Shown here in pieces: positions 17,526-25,419 of a stretch of DNA of 64,000 nucleotides (position 1 is the first letter of the stretch; each line of letters starts with the position of its first letter). The stretch covers positions 62,001 to 126,000 of the forward strand of contig JAFRGL010000012.1 of NCBI GenBank assembly GCA_017433825.1. Reading direction: 5' to 3'. This DNA comes from Eubacterium sp. (lineage in GTDB: Bacteria > Bacillota > Clostridia > Lachnospirales > Lachnospiraceae). The notes below the pieces were generated by a model. The model was not told the origin of the DNA. It ran no database searches and saw only the letters and a list, made by a program, of their open reading frames with translations. Position numbers and translations under genes: made by a program.

Positions 17526-20500
17526 ATGTCCAGACAGATGAAAACCATGGACGGCAACCATGCAGCAGCCCACGCTTCTTATGCTTTTACCGATGTTGCT
17601 GCGATTTATCCCATCACACCGTCTTCTCCCATGGCGGAGGCAACGGATGAATGGGCAACTGCCGGGCTGAAGAATATCTTCGGCAGGGAAGTTCAGATTA
17701 CCGAGATGCAGTCGGAGGCAGGTGCCGCCGGTGCTGTACACGGTTCTCTTTCCGCAGGCGCCCTTACCAGCACCTACACGGCTTCCCAGGGTTTGCTTCT
17801 GATGATTCCGAACCTTTACAAGATCGCGGGTGAGCGTCTTCCCGGTGTGTTCAACGTATCCGCCAGGGCCATTGCTTCCCACGCCCTTTCGATTTTCGGC
17901 GATCATTCCGATATCTATGCCTGCCGCCAGACCGGCGTTGCCATGCTCTGCGAGTCTTCCGTACAGGAAGTCATGGATTTGACCCCCGTTGCCTACTGTG
18001 CGGCCATTGAGGGAAAAAATCCGTTTATCAACTTCTTCGACGGTTTCCGCACCTCCCATGAGATTCAGAAGATCGAGCAGTGGGATTATGAGGATCTGAA
18101 GGAAATGGCCCCCATGGACGCCATCGACGAGTTCCGGAAAAACGCCCTGAATCCCAACCATCCCTGCCAGATGGGTTCTGCCCAGAACCCGGATGTATTC
18201 TTCCAGTACAGGGAGACCATCAACCAGGCTTATGCGGCCCTTCCCGCCATCGTTCAGAAATACATGGACAAGGTTAACGCGAAGATCGGCACAGACTACC
18301 GCCTGTTCAACTACTACGGCGCACCGGACGCGGACCATGTTATCATCGCCATGGGCAGCGTATGCGATACCATCGAGGAGACGGTTGACTTCCTGAATTC
18401 CCAGGGAAGGAAGACCGGCGTGGTTAAGGTAAGGCTGTACCGCCCGTTCTGCGCGGACGCCCTGATTGCCGAAATCCCCGAAACCGTAAAACAGATTTCC
18501 GTTCTGGACAGGACCAAAGAGCCCGGCGCCCTCGGCGAGCCGCTTTACATGGACGTGCTTGCTGCGCTGAAGTTCTCCAAATTCGACCAGGTTCCGGTAT
18601 ATTCCGGCCGTTACGGCCTGGGTTCCAAGGATACCACCCCGACCCAGATCATTGCCGTTTTCAACAATACAGAAAAGAAGGAGTTCACCATCGGCATCGT
18701 GGATGACGTAACCAATCTCTCCCTGGAAGAAGGCGAGCAGGTTGTTACCACCCCCGAAGGCACCATCAACTGCAAGTTCTGGGGCCTCGGCGCGGACGGT
18801 ACCGTAGGCGCGAACAAGAACTCCATTAAGATTATCGGCGACAATACCGACATGTACGCGCAGGCGTATTTTGATTACGACTCCAAGAAATCCGGCGGCG
18901 TAACCATGTCCCACCTGCGTTTCGGCAGAAAACCGATCAAATCCACCTACCTGATTCACAAGGCGAATTTCGTAGCCTGCCACAACCCGGCCTACATCGA
19001 CAAGTACAATATGGTGCAGGAGCTGGTGGACGGCGGCACCTTCCTCTTAAACTGCGCCTGGGATATGGAAGGCCTGGAGAAGCATCTTCCCGGCCAGGTA
19101 AAGGCGTTTATTGCCAACCACAATATCAACTTCTACACCATCGACGGCGTGAAGATCGGTATTGAAACCGGTATGGGCCCCACCAGGATCAACACCATCC
19201 TGCAGGCTGCTTTCTTCAAGCTTGCTGATATTATCCCGATTGAGCATGCGGTTGAACTGATGAAGAAGGCCGCGGAAGCCACCTATAAGCGTAAAGGCGA
19301 AGACGTGGTTAAGATGAACTGGGATGCCATCGACGCAGGCGTGGACAAGGCTGTGAAGATTGACGTTCCCGAAAGCTGGAAAGACGCGGAAGACGAAGGC
19401 CTGAACATGATTCATGCCGAGAAGGGCAGACCGGACGTTGTTGCCTTCGTAAATGACATCCAGAGCAAGGTCAGCGCCCAGGAAGGCAATACCATCCCGG
19501 TTTCCGTATTCATGCCTTATTCCAACGGCATGACCCCGTCCGGCGCGGCTGCCTATGAGAAGAGAGGCATCGCCGTCAATGTTCCGGTATGGGATTTCAA
19601 TAAGTGTGTGGAGTGCAACCGCTGCGCCTTTGTTTGCCCGCATGCCGCCATCCGTGCATTTGCCCTGACCGACGAAGAAGTCGCCGCGGCGCCGGAAGGC
19701 ATGAATGTGAAGCCCCTGAACCTGATGGACAATTACAAATTCGCCATTACCGTTTCCAGCCTGGACTGCACAGGCTGCGGTTCCTGTGCGAATGTCTGCC
19801 CGGTGAAGGCCCTTACCATGACGCCCATCGAAGACGCCATGTACCAGCAGGAAATCTTCAATTACGCGGTGGAAACCCCGGTGAAGAACGACGTGGTGGA
19901 GAAGTTCAAAGAGAATACCGTAAAGGGCAGCCAGTTCAAGCAGCCTCTGCTTGAGTTCTCCGGCGCCTGTGCGGGCTGCGGTGAATCACCCTATGCGAAG
20001 CTGATTACCCAGCTCTTCGGTGACCATATGTATATCGCCAATGCCACAGGCTGTACCTCCATCTGGGGCAACTCCTCACCCTCCACGCCTTATACGGTTA
20101 ATAAAGCCGGCAGGGGCCCGGCCTGGTCCAACTCCCTGTTCGAGGACAATGCGGAGTTCGGTTACGGCATGCTCCTGGCCCAGCGTGCCATCCGTGACGC
20201 TTTAAAGGAGAAGGTGGAAAACCTCCTGGCCTGCGAAACTGTATCACCTGCCGTTAAGAAAGCCGGCCAGAAGTGGCTGGATACCTTCTCAAACGGTGTG
20301 GAAAATATTGCTGCTACAGACGAATTTGTAGCTGAGATGGAAGCCTGCGGCTGCAGCAATCCCATCAAGCTGGATATTCTTAAACAGAAGGATTTCCTTT
20401 CCAAGAAATCCCAGTGGATCTTCGGCGGCGACGGCTGGGGCTATGACATCGGCTTCGGCGGCGTGGACCATGTGCTTGCCAGCGGCAAGGACCTGAACAT

Positions 20501-21068
20501 TATGGTATTTGATACCGAGGTGTATTCCAATACCGGCGGACAGTCCTCCAAGTCCACACCCACCGGCGCGGTTGCCCAGTTCGCTGCAGGCGGCAAGGAT
20601 GTGAAGAAGAAAGACCTGGCCTCCATCGCCATGAGCTACGGCTACGTCTATGTTGCGCAGATCGCCATGGGCGCCGACATGCAGCAGACCGTAAAGGCCA
20701 TCACCGAGGCGGAAGCCTATCCGGGCCCGTCACTCATCATTGCCTACGCTCCCTGCATCAACCACGGCATCAAGAAGGGCATGAGCAAGGCCATGACCGA
20801 AGAAGAGCTGGCTGTGAAGTCCGGCTACTGGCACCTGTTCCGCTACAATCCGGCACTGAAGGCCGAAGGCAAGGCTGCATTCTCACTGGATTCCAAGGCT
20901 CCGACCGAGTCCTATCAGGACTTCCTGGACGGCGAGGTTCGTTACAACTCCCTGAAGCTGGCTAATCCGGAGAAGGCCAAAGTGCTCTTTGCCAAGTCCG
21001 AAGAGGAAGCAAAAAACAGATACGCTTACCTTAACAAACTCATCACGCTGTACGGCGCGGAAGAATAA
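17526..21068 (+). CDS. nifJ: Pyruvate:ferredoxin (flavodoxin) oxidoreductase
   Basis: Oxidises pyruvate to acetyl-CoA and CO2 while reducing ferredoxin, the central step of anaerobic pyruvate catabolism. The 1180-residue single chain carries all domains in order. The first is the N-terminal pyrimidine-binding domain (AAHASYAFTDVAAIYPITPSSP), then transketolase-like and gamma domains. Two ferredoxin-type 4Fe-4S motifs follow (CVECNRCAFVCP and CTGCGSCANVCP, about residues 695-765), and the TPP-binding domain has CAGCGE and GDGWGYDIG. The start has AAGGAGG 10 bases upstream. The codon use looks highly optimised, as expected for an abundant enzyme. Confidence 0.97.
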   Translation: MSRQMKTMDGNHAAAHASYAFTDVAAIYPITPSSPMAEATDEWATAGLKNIFGREVQITEMQSEAGAAGAVHGSLSAGALTSTYTASQGLLLMIPNLYKIAGERLPGVFNVSARAIASHALSIFGDHSDIYACRQTGVAMLCESSVQEVMDLTPVAYCAAIEGKNPFINFFDGFRTSHEIQKIEQWDYEDLKEMAPMDAIDEFRKNALNPNHPCQMGSAQNPDVFFQYRETINQAYAALPAIVQKYMDKVNAKIGTDYRLFNYYGAPDADHVIIAMGSVCDTIEETVDFLNSQGRKTGVVKVRLYRPFCADALIAEIPETVKQISVLDRTKEPGALGEPLYMDVLAALKFSKFDQVPVYSGRYGLGSKDTTPTQIIAVFNNTEKKEFTIGIVDDVTNLSLEEGEQVVTTPEGTINCKFWGLGADGTVGANKNSIKIIGDNTDMYAQAYFDYDSKKSGGVTMSHLRFGRKPIKSTYLIHKANFVACHNPAYIDKYNMVQELVDGGTFLLNCAWDMEGLEKHLPGQVKAFIANHNINFYTIDGVKIGIETGMGPTRINTILQAAFFKLADIIPIEHAVELMKKAAEATYKRKGEDVVKMNWDAIDAGVDKAVKIDVPESWKDAEDEGLNMIHAEKGRPDVVAFVNDIQSKVSAQEGNTIPVSVFMPYSNGMTPSGAAAYEKRGIAVNVPVWDFNKCVECNRCAFVCPHAAIRAFALTDEEVAAAPEGMNVKPLNLMDNYKFAITVSSLDCTGCGSCANVCPVKALTMTPIEDAMYQQEIFNYAVETPVKNDVVEKFKENTVKGSQFKQPLLEFSGACAGCGESPYAKLITQLFGDHMYIANATGCTSIWGNSSPSTPYTVNKAGRGPAWSNSLFEDNAEFGYGMLLAQRAIRDALKEKVENLLACETVSPAVKKAGQKWLDTFSNGVENIAATDEFVAEMEACGCSNPIKLDILKQKDFLSKKSQWIFGGDGWGYDIGFGGVDHVLASGKDLNIMVFDTEVYSNTGGQSSKSTPTGAVAQFAAGGKDVKKKDLASIAMSYGYVYVAQIAMGADMQQTVKAITEAEAYPGPSLIIAYAPCINHGIKKGMSKAMTEEELAVKSGYWHLFRYNPALKAEGKAAFSLDSKAPTESYQDFLDGEVRYNSLKLANPEKAKVLFAKSEEEAKNRYAYLNKLITLYGAEE

Positions 21069-21083
21069 AACCGATAAACTAAG

Positions 21084-21124
21084 AAATCAGCCGGAAGACT
21101 CAAATCTTCCGGCTGATTTTTTTA
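21084..21124. terminator. Terminator between nifJ and the convergent small genes
   Basis: A 15-bp perfect stem (AAATCAGCCGGAAGA and its complement) with a 6-base loop and seven T residues on the + side. On the opposite strand it lies just past the end of the minus-strand pair. Confidence 0.88.
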
Positions 21125-21137
21125 ATTGCCATGTGGT

Positions 21138-21320
21138 TTATTTCTCAGCGGGCTCCCATTTGCACCTTACGGGGGACACGATGGAACCGTCTTTTTTCAT
21201 GGCGGCAAAAGCTTTGTCCACAACCTTCCGGTCAAGACCGGTCAGTTCGGCGACCTTGCCTGCGTTTAAGGGAATGCCTGCCTTGCGCATGGCTTCCAGA
21301 ATCACTTCTTTTTCGTTCAT
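21138..21320 (-). CDS. Small winged-helix-like protein
   Basis: A 60-residue basic protein. Its sequence (EVILEAMRKAGIPLNAGKVA, then GLDRKVVDKAFAAMKKDG) has the look of a helix-turn-helix with a short wing, ending in a Trp-containing tail. Its ATG overlaps the stop of the DUF1292 gene by 3 bases, so the two are translated together. A role in gene regulation is a guess from the fold. Despite its size I consider it real because of the coupling, its codon pattern and the terminator just beyond. Confidence 0.7.
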   Translation of the reverse strand: MNEKEVILEAMRKAGIPLNAGKVAELTGLDRKVVDKAFAAMKKDGSIVSPVRCKWEPAEK

Positions 21321-21664
21321 TCCTCAAACTCCTCGTCTTCGAAATCTTCGTCGTCAAGGTCCATCAGGGCGTCGAAGGCCGCAGCTGCCTTGTCGTATTC
21401 TTCGTCAGTTTCAATGTTGTCGATGTGAGGTTCACCCTCTTCATCCTCGAAGAAACGGTAAATATACACGTCCGTGTTGTCCGGGTCGTCGGATTCCGGC
21501 AGGAGGGCAATGTATTCCTGCTCGTCATTTTCATTAATTTTGAAAATGTCCAGAATCTCGCAGACCACTTCGGAGTCGTCATCCATGGTGAGGATAACGG
21601 TCGGGGCGGTATATTCTTCTTCATCAAATTCTTCTGTCGTTACGATATCTTTCTCGTCGCTCAT
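21317..21664 (-). CDS. DUF1292 (YrzB-like) acidic protein
   Basis: A 115-residue very acidic cytoplasmic protein. The core VILTMDDDSEVVCEILDIF, EYIALLP and VYIYRF matches DUF1292, widespread in Firmicutes and of unknown function. The C-terminus is a run of Asp and Glu. It is the first gene of a minus-strand pair with its own promoter. The leader carries two small hairpins (one with CCGGAT/ATCCGG arms) just before the start. Confidence 0.88.
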   Translation of the reverse strand: MSDEKDIVTTEEFDEEEYTAPTVILTMDDDSEVVCEILDIFKINENDEQEYIALLPESDDPDNTDVYIYRFFEDEEGEPHIDNIETDEEYDKAAAAFDALMDLDDEDFEDEEFEE

Positions 21665-21737
21665 CTTTTTCCTCTTTCCAAACGGCCGGATGGTTTATCC
21701 GGCTTCTGCCGGCGCCGCCCGTTATTTCCTTACGGGA

Positions 21738-21766
21738 ATCATAACAAAGAAACGGACTTTTGACAA
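21738..21766 (-). promoter_or_regulatory. Promoter of the DUF1292 operon
   Basis: On the minus strand: TTGTCA (21766-21761), 17 bp, TATGAT (21743-21738), with TG in extended -10 position. It diverges from the transporter promoter a few bases away. Confidence 0.7.
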
Positions 21767-21772
21767 CCACCC

Positions 21773-21801
21773 TTGCATTTTTATTTTATCTGTGTTATGC
21801 T
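21773..21801 (+). promoter_or_regulatory. Promoter of the queuosine-precursor transporter
   Basis: TTGCAT (21773-21778), 17 bp, TATGCT (21796-21801), extended by TGT. A second possible -35 box, TTGACA, lies at 21760-21765. Transcription would begin around 21808, shortly before the riboswitch. Confidence 0.65.
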
Positions 21802-21825
21802 TTGCCGGCCGGTTAAAGGCAAATA

Positions 21826-21863
21826 CAGGTGTCTCTTGAAAACCACCTTAAAAAAACAAGGAG
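21826..21863 (+). ncRNA. preQ1-I riboswitch candidate (translational)
   Basis: An H-type pseudoknot can be drawn exactly as in preQ1 class I. P1 is AGGTG (21827-21831) with CACCT (21844-21848). Loop 1 is TCT. P2 is CTTG (21835-21838) with CAAG (21857-21860). An unpaired C (21843) directly before the 3' arm of P1 corresponds to the preQ1-pairing C, and an A-rich loop (T then seven A) joins P1 to P2. The 3' arm of P2 lies within the AAGGAG ribosome binding site of the following gene, so ligand binding would block translation. The downstream transporter family fits the ligand. Confidence 0.83.
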
Positions 21864-21872
21864 CAACCGAAT

Positions 21873-22583
21873 ATGAAAAATGCAGTTTCCGAATTCCGCA
21901 GCATGATGCGTACAGTACCGCCGATCCTTGTCGCCCTCTCGATTATGGCAATCGTGGGGATGAACCTGCTCGCCAACAAGAGCATAAACACCGGCGTCGA
22001 ATGGCTGGCGCTGGACTGCGGTATTTTGTTTTCCTGGCTGTGCTTTTTAAGCTTTGATATCCTGACCCAGTGCTACGGCCCGGGCGCTTCCACCGTGTTT
22101 TCCTTCCTGGTGCTGGGCCTGAACCTTTTCATGTCCCTGATGTTTTTCATTGCAAGCCGCATTCCCGGTGTCTGGGGAGAGAGTTTTGTGGAGGGCAGTG
22201 AGGAGGTCATCAACGGCGCGCTGAACAATACCTTCGGGGGCACCTGGTTCATCATCCTGGGAAGTTCCGTCGCCTTTGCCGTTTCCGCCGTTGTCAACAA
22301 TTACGTAAATGCCGGCATCGGAAAGCTTGTGGCAAAAAAAGGGGGGTTCGGCGCTTTTGCCCTGCGGTCCTACGTATCCACCTTCGTGGGACAGTTCGTG
22401 GACAATATGGTCTTCGCCCTTCTGGTAAGCCGTGTTTTCTTCGGATGGACGATGCTTCAGTGTACCACCTGTGCCCTGACAGGCGCGATTCTGGAACTGG
22501 TGTTTGAAATCGTATTCTCGCCCTTCGGCTTCCGTGTTGCCTTAAGAATCCGCAGACGGAATGAAGAAGCGGGGGCGGCTTAA
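21873..22583 (+). CDS. VUT-family (YhhQ/QPTR-type) queuosine precursor transporter
   Basis: A 236-residue integral membrane protein with about six hydrophobic segments. Features of the VUT/DUF165 family are the segment around DILTQCYGPGAS, the conserved polar LRSYVSTFVGQFVDN near residues 163-178, and a basic C-terminus. The family imports preQ0, preQ1 or queuine for tRNA modification. The preQ1-I riboswitch candidate in its leader, overlapping the AAGGAG site 9 bases before the ATG, supports that substrate independently. Confidence 0.87.
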   Translation: MKNAVSEFRSMMRTVPPILVALSIMAIVGMNLLANKSINTGVEWLALDCGILFSWLCFLSFDILTQCYGPGASTVFSFLVLGLNLFMSLMFFIASRIPGVWGESFVEGSEEVINGALNNTFGGTWFIILGSSVAFAVSAVVNNYVNAGIGKLVAKKGGFGAFALRSYVSTFVGQFVDNMVFALLVSRVFFGWTMLQCTTCALTGAILELVFEIVFSPFGFRVALRIRRRNEEAGAA

Positions 22584-22602
22584 GAAAAGGAGCTGTAATC
22601 TT

Positions 22603-23250
22603 ATGAATATCGTTATTACCGGTACATCCAGCGGCATAGGCAGGGCCGCAGCTGAGAAGTTCCTGCGGGAAGGCCATACGGTCTGCGGGATTGATATTAT
22701 GCCTTCTGCCGTAACGCATCCTTCCTACCGGCATATTCAGGAGGATATCCGCACTGTGGATGCGGCATTCATGCCGGACCCGGAAATCCTGATTCACAGC
22801 GCAGGTACCCTGGAAGAAAAAGATGCCATCGAAATAAACCTTGTCGGCACCATGCGTTTCCATGAACTTCTGGCTGGAAGCGCTGCTTTGAAATCCGTGC
22901 TTTTCATAGCTTCAGCCTCCGCGAGGAACGGCGCGGAGTTCCCGGTCTATGCCGCCAGCAAGGCAGGTATCGTGGGCTATATGAAGAACCAGGCCCTTCT
23001 TCTGGCAAAGAGGGGAATTACCTGCAACAGCATATCCCCCGGAGGTGTCATCACGCCGGCCAATGACCACATCCTTAAAGATCCTTCCCTGTATGAAGCT
23101 GTTCTGGCTGAAACTCTGCTGGGAAAATGGGCGGAAGCATCGGAAATCGCTGACCTGGCTTATTTCCTGACGGTTTCGAACCGTTCCATAACCGGGGAAG
23201 ATATCCTCATCGACAATGGTGAAATGCTGAAATCGAATTTTATCTGGTGA
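22603..23250 (+). CDS. Short-chain dehydrogenase/reductase
   Basis: A 215-residue classical SDR with the nucleotide-binding loop GTSSGIGRAAAE, an IHSAG strand, a catalytic Ser in the SASA region and the YAASK motif (Tyr/Lys). It is shorter than FabG (about 245 residues), because the segment between the second and fourth strands is reduced. The substrate cannot be read from the sequence. I use the ATG at 22603 behind AAAAGGAG rather than the codon at 22561, which overlaps the transporter. It is cotranscribed with the transporter and ended by a terminator. Confidence 0.85.
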   Translation: MNIVITGTSSGIGRAAAEKFLREGHTVCGIDIMPSAVTHPSYRHIQEDIRTVDAAFMPDPEILIHSAGTLEEKDAIEINLVGTMRFHELLAGSAALKSVLFIASASARNGAEFPVYAASKAGIVGYMKNQALLLAKRGITCNSISPGGVITPANDHILKDPSLYEAVLAETLLGKWAEASEIADLAYFLTVSNRSITGEDILIDNGEMLKSNFIW

Positions 23251-23256
23251 TTTTTG

Positions 23257-23287
23257 ACGGGCAGGGAGAAATCCCTGCCGTTTTTTT
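23257..23287 (+). terminator. Terminator after the SDR gene
   Basis: CGGGCAGGGA / TCCCTGCCG stem, GAAA loop, seven T residues. Confidence 0.9.
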
Positions 23288-23298
23288 GCATAAAAAAC

Positions 23299-23326
23299 TT
23301 GAAATGATGAATGAATGTAGTATAAT
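23299..23326 (+). promoter_or_regulatory. ilvE promoter
   Basis: TTGAAA (23299-23304), 16 bp, TATAAT (23321-23326). The ~75-base leader contains only a small TTCGGA/TCCGAA hairpin and no T-box. Confidence 0.75.
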
Positions 23327-23409
23327 GCTTTTTTAATAATAGTAAAAATGCAGTTCGGAGCATTCCTTTCCGAATGACCGAAGGATAAAGCAATAACGGA
23401 GGGTATACC

Positions 23410-24438
23410 ATGGAAAAGAAAAACATCGACTGGGGAAACTTAAGTTTCGGGTATTATCAGACAGACTACCGGTTTATCGCGAATTACGAGAACGGTGCCT
23501 GGGATGAGGGTACTTTTTCCACCGACCCGAATGTGGTCATCAATGAATGCGCCGGCGTGCTGCAGTACTGCCAGGCCTGTTTCGAGGGCCTGAAGGCTTA
23601 CACTACAGAAGACGGCCGTACTGTGATGTTCCGGCCTGATCTTAACGCTGACAGGATGGCCGGCTCCTGCGAGCGGCTGGTAATGCCGGTATTCCCGAAA
23701 GACAGATACATTGACGCGCTGAAAGGCCTGGTAAAGAAGAATTTCGCCTATGTGCCTCCCTACGGCTCCGGCGCCACCCTTTATCTGAGACCCTATATGT
23801 TCGCGAGCTCACCCGTGCTGGGTGTACATTCCGCCGAAAACTTCCAGTTCCGTATCCTGGCAAGCCCGGTAGGACCGTATTTCAAAAACGGCATCAAGCC
23901 CTTAACCATCCGCATCACGGATTTCGACCGTGCGGCACCCCACGGCACCGGACATATCAAAGCGGGTCTGAACTACGCCATGAGCCTGTACGCCATCACG
24001 GACGCCCATGAACAGGGCTTCGACGAGAACATGTTCCTGGATTCCGCCACCAGAACCAAGGTGGAGGAGACCGGCGGCGCGAACTTCATCTTTGTCACCA
24101 AAGAGGGCAGCCTTGTAACACCCAAGTCCTCATCCATCCTTCCTTCCGTGACCAGAAGATCCCTTCTGTACGTTGCTGAGCATTACCTCGGCCTCAAGGT
24201 GGAAGAGAGGGAAGTATATGTAACGGAGCTCGACGATTTTGCAGAGTGCGGCGTATGCGGTACTGCCGCGGTTATCTGCCCGGTAGGCAAGATCGTGGAC
24301 CACGGACGCGAGATCTGCTTCCCCTCCGGCATGACCGACATGGGCCCTGTTACAAAGAAACTGTATGAAACCTTAACCGGCATCCAGATGGGCAGAATCG
24401 AAGCGCCTGAAGGTTGGATTTACGAGGTGGAAGTTTAA
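23410..24438 (+). CDS. ilvE: Branched-chain amino acid aminotransferase
   Basis: PLP-dependent class IV aminotransferase that exchanges amino groups between glutamate and valine, leucine or isoleucine keto acids. The 342-residue protein has the group II layout: QYCQACFEGLKAY near the start, RMAGSCERLVMP, LRPYMFAS, then the region HIKAGLNYA with the PLP lysine, EETGGANFIFV, and the C-terminal CGTAAVICPVG. The length fits. GGAGGG lies 9 bases upstream of the ATG, and the gene is a single unit between a promoter and a terminator. Confidence 0.93.
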   Translation: MEKKNIDWGNLSFGYYQTDYRFIANYENGAWDEGTFSTDPNVVINECAGVLQYCQACFEGLKAYTTEDGRTVMFRPDLNADRMAGSCERLVMPVFPKDRYIDALKGLVKKNFAYVPPYGSGATLYLRPYMFASSPVLGVHSAENFQFRILASPVGPYFKNGIKPLTIRITDFDRAAPHGTGHIKAGLNYAMSLYAITDAHEQGFDENMFLDSATRTKVEETGGANFIFVTKEGSLVTPKSSSILPSVTRRSLLYVAEHYLGLKVEEREVYVTELDDFAECGVCGTAAVICPVGKIVDHGREICFPSGMTDMGPVTKKLYETLTGIQMGRIEAPEGWIYEVEV

Positions 24439-24502
24439 AGAGGAAGGCCTTACCGGCCCTCCCGTTTGAAGACAGCAAATCATTTCAGACGGAAATGCGA
24501 AA

Positions 24503-24544
24503 CTGCCGCAGGAAAATTTATATTTCTCCTGCGGCAGATTTTAT
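24503..24544 (+). terminator. Terminator after ilvE
   Basis: 11-bp perfect stem CTGCCGCAGGA / TCCTGCGGCAG, 13-base loop, followed by ATTTTAT. Confidence 0.85.
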
Positions 24545-24597
24545 GTTATTATGCAAGGAAGAAGCATGGGCAAAGACTGTAAAAGGAGAATTGTGCA

Positions 24598-25350
24598 ATG
24601 AAATTCGTTTCCTGGAACGTTAACGGACTGCGCGCCTGCATGGGCAAGGGCTTTGAAGAATCTTTCCGGACGCTGGACGCGGATATTTTCTGCATTCAGG
24701 AAAGCAAAATGCAGGAGGGCCAGCTGACCGTCGATTTTCCCGGCTATGAACAGTACTGGAATTTCGCGGAAAAGAAAGGCTATTCCGGTACGGCTGTATT
24801 TACAAAAATAAAGCCGCTTTCCGTAAGGTGCGGCATCGGCATTCCCGAGCACGACCATGAAGGCCGGGTGATAACCCTGGAATTTGACAGGTTTTTCTTT
24901 GTGGACGTGTATACCCCGAACAGCCAGGATGGACTGAAGCGCCTGGACTACCGCTGTGCCTGGGAGGATGCCTTCCGCGGCTATCTGACAGGCCTGGCAG
25001 AGACAAAGCCGGTGGTGGTCTGCGGGGACATGAACGTTGCCCATGAGGAAATCGACCTGAAGAACCCGAAATCCAACCGGAAAAACGCCGGCTTTACGGA
25101 CGAGGAGAGGGCGAAGATGACCGAGCTTCTGGCAGCGGGCTTTACCGACACCTACCGGTACCTGTATCCGGATAAAGTGGAATATTCCTGGTGGTCCTAC
25201 CGTTTTTCCGCCAGGGAGAAGAACGCAGGGTGGCGTATCGACTATTTCCTGGTGTCTGAAGCCTTAAAGGGCAGTATCCGCGAAGCGGTGATCCACACGG
25301 AGGTTTTCGGATCGGATCACTGTCCGGTGGAACTGGTTCTGGATATCTGA
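24598..25350 (+). CDS. xth: Exodeoxyribonuclease III / AP endonuclease
   Basis: Cuts DNA at abasic sites and removes 3' blocking groups in base excision repair. At 250 residues it matches ExoA/XthA. It starts [14 protein letters not shown] and shows the metal-binding Glu of CIQESK (about residue 36), the active-site VDVYTPN and [13 protein letters not shown], and the C-terminal [10 protein letters not shown] and GSDHCPVEL with the catalytic His. The ATG follows AAAGGAG. No clear promoter was found between it and the preceding terminator. Confidence 0.95.
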   Translation: MKFVSWNVNGLRACMGKGFEESFRTLDADIFCIQESKMQEGQLTVDFPGYEQYWNFAEKKGYSGTAVFTKIKPLSVRCGIGIPEHDHEGRVITLEFDRFFFVDVYTPNSQDGLKRLDYRCAWEDAFRGYLTGLAETKPVVVCGDMNVAHEEIDLKNPKSNRKNAGFTDEERAKMTELLAAGFTDTYRYLYPDKVEYSWWSYRFSAREKNAGWRIDYFLVSEALKGSIREAVIHTEVFGSDHCPVELVLDI

Positions 25351-25419
25351 AAATAAAAAGGCCGATCATGCACCGGCTTTGGAAAGACTATATGAATCCT
25401 TGACTTAAGGAGAAAACAG

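Noticed and set aside
17523-18983. Long minus-strand open frame of 486 codons
   Set aside because: It lies entirely opposite nifJ and arises from the codon bias of that gene. It has no ribosome binding site or recognisable motif.
23327-23409. T-box or amino-acid attenuator before ilvE
   Set aside because: The leader is only ~75 bases and lacks the conserved T-box sequence and a terminator.
25351-25419. Terminator or T-box between xth and argS
   Set aside because: GGCCG/CCGGC is a weak stem without a proper T-run, and the gap is too short for a T-box; read-through cannot be excluded.
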